64,000 nt of DNA from contig NC_134355.1 in NCBI RefSeq assembly GCF_048569485.1, forward strand, positions 558,540,142-558,604,141, in the 5' to 3' direction. Under the pieces are notes generated by a model. The model had not been told where the DNA came from. It ran no database searches and saw only the letters and a program-made list of their open reading frames with translations. The stretch is from Anomaloglossus baeobatrachus. Taxonomy: Eukaryota > Chordata > Amphibia > Anura > Aromobatidae. Positions 58,311-64,000 of this stretch are shown piece after piece (the stretch's first letter is position 1; every line of letters starts with the position of its first letter). The translations under genes were made by a program, and so were the position numbers.

Positions 58311-58690
58311 AGAGGACCTGTCAGCGGGTCAAATGAGTCCAGTGTTTGCTCTTATTTTATTCCTGCTGCTCTGAGTATTCTACTTTTTATCTTTTTTTTA
58401 ATCCACCAGACAGTTCCAGAGATATGGGCCTTTATATTTAGTGTTCTTAGGCTCATTATTCAGGACAGCCTACAGGCACGCCCCTAGAGAATCCTATGAG
58501 CCACGCCTCCTTGGAAACAACCATAAAATAAAAATACATAAAAGTTAGCTCTAAAAATAAAGGCTCGGGAATGGTATAGTGGATTTAAAAAATAAATTGA
58601 TAAATAGATAAAAAGTAGAAAACTCAGGGGAGAAGCGAAAATAAAACAAGAGCAAATTCTGATCACTTGTGACCTGGTAATGGGTCCTCT
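58311..58690. mobile_element. TTAA-type MITE, 380 bp
   Basis: The ends are AGAGGACCTGTCAGCGGGTC and TGGTAATGGGTCCTCT (imperfect inverse), with TTAA at 58307-58310 and a mutated ATAA after 58690. Non-coding, in a DGKD intron. Confidence 0.75.
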
Positions 58691-58755
58691 ATAATGAGCT
58701 ATAGTCTAGGAAGAAAGATTGCTTGATATAAAGATTATAAGCATATTCGTGTTAA

Positions 58756-59119
58756 TGGGGTTGTACCCTATTCAGGTGACCTCTTCTGAATTATAACATT
58801 CCCCCACGTAGAATATAAACACCCTATATTCGCCTCTGTTCCAGCGATGTCGGTGCTGCTCTCCCGCCGCTCACGTGAGCCCAACCACCAATCAGCCGCT
58901 TTACTCTCACTTCCTGCAGACATAACTGATGTCCTCAAGGAGTCCGGGAGCAGCGGCGGCTCTCACCTCTTCCGTGTGTCTGTTTCGTCCAAAGGAACTG
59001 TGAGTGAAGCTGCAGATGACTGGCTGGAATGGCACAGGAGTTGAGTATAGGCTGCTTTTAGTCTATTGTGTGGGTATATTGTAATTGAGAAGGGGTGGTT
59101 CGAGTAGTGGATATCTCCT
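58756..59119. mobile_element. TTAA-type MITE, about 364 bp, diverged
   Basis: TTAA lies at 58752-58755 and 59120-59123. The ends are only weakly inverted (GGGGTTGTACCC and GGGGTGGTTCGAG regions), so it is old. Confidence 0.5.
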
Positions 59120-59123
59120 TTAA

Positions 59124-60434
59124 GACCCATTCACGCAAATGTTTTTATTTCACTTCATGTTAGAAAAAGATCACACATGGACCCAATGGTAATTTTTTTG
59201 CTAGTTCACATGAATAGATGAGGCTCTGGCCATTATATTCAAAGAAGTGATTTCAAATTTGCATTTTTTTTTTTTTTTAAGTATTAAAAATAATTTAAAA
59301 AAAAAAAAAAAAAAATGCTTGTGTAGCCATTTTCCAACAGCCATAACTTTTTTATTTTCCAGTCGATGGAGCTGCCTGATGGCTTGTATTTTGTGTGGCA
59401 AGTATTTTTATTGATGCGATTTTAGTGTTGATACAACTTTTTGACCAGGCTGGAATTCATAGAAGCACCATTTTGGCAGGCATGGTGGTCTGCAGCAGAC
59501 AACCAGACCACCATGGCAACCCATCGGCACTTCACAATCACGTTGTGGTGGTTGCGGGCACTTAGAACGGCACAACGCCGGGCCCGCTCATTGTAAATGC
59601 TGCTGTCATTCACAGAATAACAGTAGCATGCGACACTCCGCACCATAGAGTCAGATGATGGCTGAATGACACAGCCATCAACTGCTGAGAAAGATATGGA
59701 CTCCGCTCCTAAGTCTGCTCCATGCAGGCACTCATTGAAGGCAGAAACTGAATTTGGCCTTTTATTTTTTCATTGTGGATGTCAATATTGGACATATGGA
59801 AGGAAGACATGGGTCTTCAGAACAAAAGCCAGGTTAAAAATGAGACGAAAAATAAGGCGCTTGTCTGAATATAGCCTAACATGAATGTAATGGTATAAAC
59901 TGCTTCTAACACAAACTTCCCTGTATTTATTGCTTTTGAAATTCTTTTGAAACAATATGTAATATAAAAAAGCAACAAAAAAGGGGAATAAATATCATTA
60001 CTTACAGCAAAGATGGAACTGCAGCTGTATATTACCTAGGCCAAAAACTACTACTCCAGCAGGATACAGCTAAGCCCCCGCTAGGTGGAGGCATCACAGG
60101 TGCAGGAGGAGCAAAGCACACACACTTCCAAACATGGAGGGGGCGATTGCTGGATGGTAAAACTGCACACTGATGGCTTGCATAGAGCACTGTTCACACT
60201 TGTAGATGCACAGTCACAAACCCGCAGCCTATTAGGCGAAGCCCATACTATTAGATAAGGCGGGCTGAAAAGCCGTACTCCATCTGCGCATCATATAGGG
60301 ACAGAAACCCGAATATGCAAGGCCTAACAAAAAGGGACCTGGCTGTATCCTGTACAAAAAAATATGAGGTTTTAGTTGGTGTTATGGCCATAAAGCGTTA
60401 TAATTTCTAGCAACGTTTTATAGTCTGTGATATA
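59124..60434. other. DGKD intron, dispersed repeats of unnamed families
   Basis: 59310-59440 matches the repeat seen inside the Gypsy fossil at 51.5 kb. A-runs lie at 59268-59317. 60000-60410 looks like repeat DNA (CAGGTGCAGGAGGAGC) but has no ends I can place. Confidence 0.4.
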
Positions 60435-61031
60435 CACTGAACAAAAATATAAACACTTTTGTTTTTGCTCCCATTTTTCATGAGCTGAACTCAAACATCT
60501 AAGACTTTTTCTATGTGAACAAAAGGCCTTTAGTTCACAAATTTGTCTAAACCTGTTAGTGAGCACTTCTCCTTTACCAAGATAATCCATCCACCTCACA
60601 GGTGTGGAATGTCAAAACGCTGATTAAACAGCAGGATTATTGCACAGGTGTGCCTTAGGTTAGCCACAATAAAAGAAAATATGCAGTTTTACAAGATTCG
60701 GGATGAAAGGTCTGGCAAGGTCAGAAAACCAGTCAGTATCTGGTGTGACCACCATTTGCAAGTCTGCCATCTGCCCTGTACAGGAAAACTGGGATTCCTC
60801 CATGAAGAGAACATCTCTCCAATGTGCCAGACACCACTGAATATGAGCATTTGCCCACTCTAGTTGGTTACGAGGATGAACTGCAGTCAGGTGGAGACCA
60901 CAATAAGGGCAACGAGCAGCAGATGAGTTTCCCTGAGACAGTTTCTGACAGTTTGTGCAAAAATTCTTTGATTATGCAAACAAATTGTTGCAGCAACTAT
61001 TTGGGTGGCAGGTCTCAGACAGACAATCTTA

Positions 61032-61253
61032 GGCCGGTTTCACACATCCGGCTTTTTGCCGTTTTACCGGATCCGGCGCTCTCCCGTACAGATAATACAG
61101 TACAACGACAGCGCTGTAACTTCCGGGTCACATGCGCCGGTCACATGACAGCATGTGACCGGCGCTTGTTGCTCTGTCATTGTACTGTATTAACTGTACG
61201 GGAGAGCGCCGGATCCGGCAAAACGGCAAAAAGCCGGATGTGTAAAACCGGCC
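61032..61253. mobile_element. Near-perfect palindromic Harbinger-like MITE, 222 bp
   Basis: The first and last 58 bases are inverse with about two mismatches; the ends are GGCCGGTTTCACACATCCGG and its inverse. TTA lies at 61029-61031 and 61254-61256. It is young by its symmetry. Confidence 0.9.
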
Positions 61254-61550
61254 TTAGAGGTGAAGATGCTGGATATTGAGCTCCTGCGCTGGTGTGTTGA
61301 CATGTGGTCTGCAGTTGTGAGGTTGGTTGTACAACAGCTCTGGTGGACATTCCTGCAGTCAGCATGCAAATTACACGCTCCCTCAAAACTTGCGACATCT
61401 GTGGTATTGTGCTCTGAAATAAAACTGCACATTTTAGTGTGGCCTGCCTAAGGCACACCTGTGCAATAATCATGTTGGCTAATCAGCATCTTGATATGAC
61501 ACACCTGTGAGGTGGATAGATTATCTAAGCAAATGAGAAATGCTCACTAA

Positions 61551-62284
61551 AGGTGGTGTCACATACAGCGACGACGACAACGACGTCGCTGCTAAGTCAC
61601 CATTTTCTGTGACGTAGCAGCGACGTCCCGTCGCTGTGTGTAACATCCAGCAACGACCTGGCCCCTGCTGTGAGGTCGCCGGTTGTTGCTGAATGTCCTG
61701 CTTCATTTTTTGGACGTTGCTCTCCTGCTGTGAAGCACACATCGCTGTGTGTGACAGCGAGAGAGCAACAAACTGAAGCGAGGAGGGAGCAGGGAGACGG
61801 CTTCTGGCAGCCTGCGGTAAGCTCTAACCAAGGTAAACATCGGGTAACCAAGGGAAGCCCTTTCCTTGGTTACCCGATATTTACCTTTGTTACCAGCATC
61901 CGCCGCTCTCACGCTGCCAGTGCCGGCTCCCTGCTCGCGTAGCCAGAGTACACATCGGGTAAATAAGCAAAGGTTTGCTTATTAACCCGATGTGTACTCT
62001 GGCTAGGAGTGCAGGGAGCCAGCGCTAAGCGGTGTGTGCTGGTAACCAAGGTAAATATCGGGTAACCAGCGAAGCATTTTGCTTGGTTACCCGATATTTA
62101 CCTTAGTTACCAAGTGCAGCATCGCTTCCATGCGTCGCTGCTAGCTGGGGGCTGGTCACTGGTCGCTGGTGAGATCTGCCTGTTTGACAGCTCACCAGCG
62201 ACCATGTAACGACGCAGCAGCGATCCTGATAAGGTCAGGTCGTCCATTGTGATCGCTGCTGCATCGCTACGTGTGACCCTAGCT
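61551..62284. mobile_element. Harbinger-like MITE, 734 bp, TAA duplication
   Basis: The ends are AGGTGGTGTCACATACAGCG and CGTGTGACCCTAGCT (inverse, imperfect). TAA lies at 61548-61550 and 62285-62287. It is the same family as 16436-17393 but lacks the triplicated 112-bp units. Confidence 0.85.
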
Positions 62285-62534
62285 TAACACAGATTTAGAC
62301 AAATTTGTGAACAATATTTGAGAGAAAAAAGTCTTTTGTGAACATAGAAAATGTCTTAGACCATTAAGTTCAGGTCATGAAAAATTAGAGCAAAAACAAG
62401 TGTTGCATTTTTATTTTTGTTCAGTGTTTTAAGAAACTATTGCCAGACCTTTGTGAAATAAAATCTCAGTGTGGCATCCTTTACTGTGAATGCATTCTGT
62501 AGGCATTTATGTCCCCTGGAAATTACACATTTAC

Positions 62535-62649
62535 CAGCTGGTACTGTGCTGCTCCGGGTCTCTTTGTTCCTAGTGTTTTTCTCCTTCTTGAACTTGTTCA
62601 CCAATCTAAACCGACTGCTTCGTCTTAATTTGGAGTAATCAAGAGCACC
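62535..62649 (-). CDS. DGKD: Diacylglycerol kinase delta (or eta), exon before the SAM domain
   Basis: 115 bases between the acceptor TTTAG (62654-62650) and the donor GTAAAT at 62534. It reads GALDYSKLRRSSRFRLVNKF and continues KKEKNTRNKE and TRSSTVPA, leaving one base over, which the next exon completes. The strongly basic stretch is typical of the linker ahead of the SAM domain in type II diacylglycerol kinases. A DIRS element begins only about 50 bases upstream, in the intron on the 5' side of this exon. No defect is seen in the exon. Confidence 0.85.
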
Positions 62650-62701
62650 CTAAAGAGACATCACAACCGTCAACTATAAGCAAAAGAAAACATTGTAGAA
62701 A

Positions 62702-64000
62702 AGTAGGATTTTTGTGTACTCACCGTAAAATCTCTTTCTCTGAGTCTTCATTGGGGGACACAGGACCATGGGTTATGCTGCTGTCACTAGGAGGCTGACA
62801 CTAAGTAAACATAAAAAGTTAGCTCCTCCCTAGCAGTATACACCCCGAGCCGGAGGCGGGCTCAGATCAGTTTGGTGCACAAGAAGTAGGAGGAGTACCA
62901 GAATCACCATACATAAAACAAGTTATAACTAAAATAATGCAGCCGTGCGAACAAGAGGTCTATGAACATAAGACCGCTGAAAATAGCAGGCAAATGCAAT
63001 TAAACAACAAAAAAACCAAGCAGGGTGGGTGCTGTGTCCCCCAATGAAGACTCAGAGAAAGAGATTTTACGGTGAGTACACAAAAATCCTACTTTCTCTA
63101 TCGTTTCATTGGGGGACACAGGACCATGGGACGTCCAAAAGCAGTCCCTGGGTGGGAATACCGAAGCCCGCAGATAGGAAGAAAACAACAACCTCCCTCG
63201 GCGGGCTTGTACTATAATTGAATGCTGTCACCCTATTACAGGTGTGCAACTGCTGCCTGCAAGACCTTTCTCCCAAAACTAGCATCTGCCGATGCTTGGG
63301 TGTGAACCTGGTAGAACCTAGTAAAGGTATGCAGGCTAGACCAGGTGGCGGCCTTGCAGACCTGGTCGGCCGACGCCTGATGCCTAATCGCCCAAGAGGC
63401 TCCCACTGCACGGGTAGAGTGCGCCCTTACCCCCCGCGGCGGAGACTTGTCCCGAATCCGATAGGCCTCTGATATGGCGGAACGGATCCATCTGGCAATT
63501 GTGGCTTTGGATGCCGATTCACCCCTCTTGGGACCAGAAGGAAGGACAAACAGTCCATCCGACTTACGGAACGGCGCGGTTCTGGAGACATAAATTCTAA
63601 GGGCGCGCACCAGGTCCAGGGTGTGCAAGGACCTCTCCAAGCTGTGAGAGGGGCCAGGATAGAAGGACGGAAGAACGATTCCCTCGTTAAGATGGAACGG
63701 GGAGACCACCTTTGGGAGAAAGGCGGGATCTGGCCGGAGAACCGCTTTGTCCTGGTGAAAAATCAAAAAGGGAGCACGACAAGAGAGAGCTGCCAGCTCT
63801 GACGTCCTGCGAATAGAAGTGATGGCAACAAGGAACACCACCTTCCAAGACAGGTGAGAAAGGGAAGAATCCCGCAAGGGCTCGAATGGGGGACCCTGAA
63901 GCGACCCTAGGACTAGATTAAGGTCCCACGGTTCTAGAGGCCGACGATACGGCGGGGCCAGGTGGGCCACTCCCTGGATGAAGGTCTTAACCTGTGGACG
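62702..64000 (-). mobile_element. Second DIRS element, runs off the window (fossil)
   Basis: The left terminal repeat begins near 62702 and its inverse, the internal complementary region, lies at about 63030-63130 (GTGTCCCCCAATGAAGACTC; GGGGGACACAGGACCATGGG). It is a different subfamily from the 35-40 kb copy but has the same layout. The recombinase region follows; the rest lies beyond 64000. The visible part looks whole. Confidence 0.9.
63236..63970 (-). pseudogene. DIRS tyrosine recombinase region, second copy (fossil, partial)
   Basis: VFLVAITSIRRTSELAALS and VRAHSTRAVGASWAIRHQAS are the R and HxxR blocks of a DIRS tyrosine recombinase, close to those at 35.4-36.7 kb. The visible stretch is open throughout and continues past the window. 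Confidence 0.9.

Larger units (their letters stand above)
60435..62426. mobile_element. Tc1/mariner-type non-autonomous element with two nested MITEs
   Basis: The left end is CACTGAACAAAAATATAAAC and the right end its inverse with ATTTTTGTTCAGTG; TA precedes the left end. The outer 150 bases pair as long inverted repeats (CACAAATTTGTCTAAA near 60536 and its inverse near 62293). No transposase is recognisable. Without the nested MITEs at 61032-61253 and 61551-62284 it is about 1.0 kb. Confidence 0.85.

Overview
This window looks like non-coding, repeat-saturated DNA from a vertebrate with a large genome, most likely an anuran amphibian (frog or toad). That is an inference. It rests on the mix of element types: DIRS tyrosine-recombinase elements, a Penelope-like element, L1, L2 and RTE LINEs, Tc1/mariner elements, Helitrons, a Ty3/Gypsy chromovirus, and many palindromic DNA-transposon derivatives (MITEs) with 3-bp TAA/TTA, 4-bp TTAA or 8-bp target duplications. 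The only host gene I can support is the 3' end of a type II diacylglycerol kinase gene, best match DGKD, on the minus strand. Its three last coding exons lie at 62649-62535, 58038-57908 and 55787-55701. They have matching intron phases, encode a SAM domain and end in a stop codon.

Layout from left to right. 1-4.2 kb: broken L1 LINE ORF2. 4.6-6.3 kb: TAA-flanked MITEs. 6.7-9.9 kb: a 3-kb inverted repeat with a Tc1-type MITE in its loop. 10.8-13.8 kb: tandem array of about 370-bp units, interrupted by a hAT-type MITE (itself holding an L2 fragment) and by a solo Gypsy-type LTR. 13.8-18.1 kb: minus-strand RTE LINE cut by three later insertions. 19.4-20.9 kb: two more MITEs. 21.4-28.9 kb: a Tc1 element split by a 5.8-kb element with A1-B1-A2-B2 split direct repeats. 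29.1-32.8 kb: two Helitrons in opposite orientation, the second carrying a nearly intact Tc1 element. 33.4-34.8 kb: MITEs. 35-40.1 kb: a largely whole DIRS element. 40.8-46.1 kb: a complete Penelope-like element with a target duplication, three hammerhead ribozyme motifs, an RT/GIY-YIG reading frame and a probable promoter. 46.3-48.5 kb: MITEs. 48.9-49.9 kb: DIRS and Penelope-like remnants and microsatellites. 50.2-54.5 kb: Ty3/Gypsy chromovirus fossil. 55-62.7 kb: DGKD 3' region with introns full of TTAA-flanked MITEs and a Tc1-type composite. 62.7 kb to the end: a second DIRS element running off the window.

There is no operon-like cooperation here. The information lies in the nesting order of the elements and in the cis-signals they carry: ribozymes, splice-donor-like sites in the DIRS repeats, and CRE/ETS palindromes with a TATA-like box in the Penelope element. 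It also lies in a sequence module shared between differently bounded MITEs. The most unusual items are the split-direct-repeat element inside the Tc1 copy, the complete ribozyme-bearing Penelope element with its palindromic promoter block, and a DIRS copy about 50 bp from a DGKD exon.
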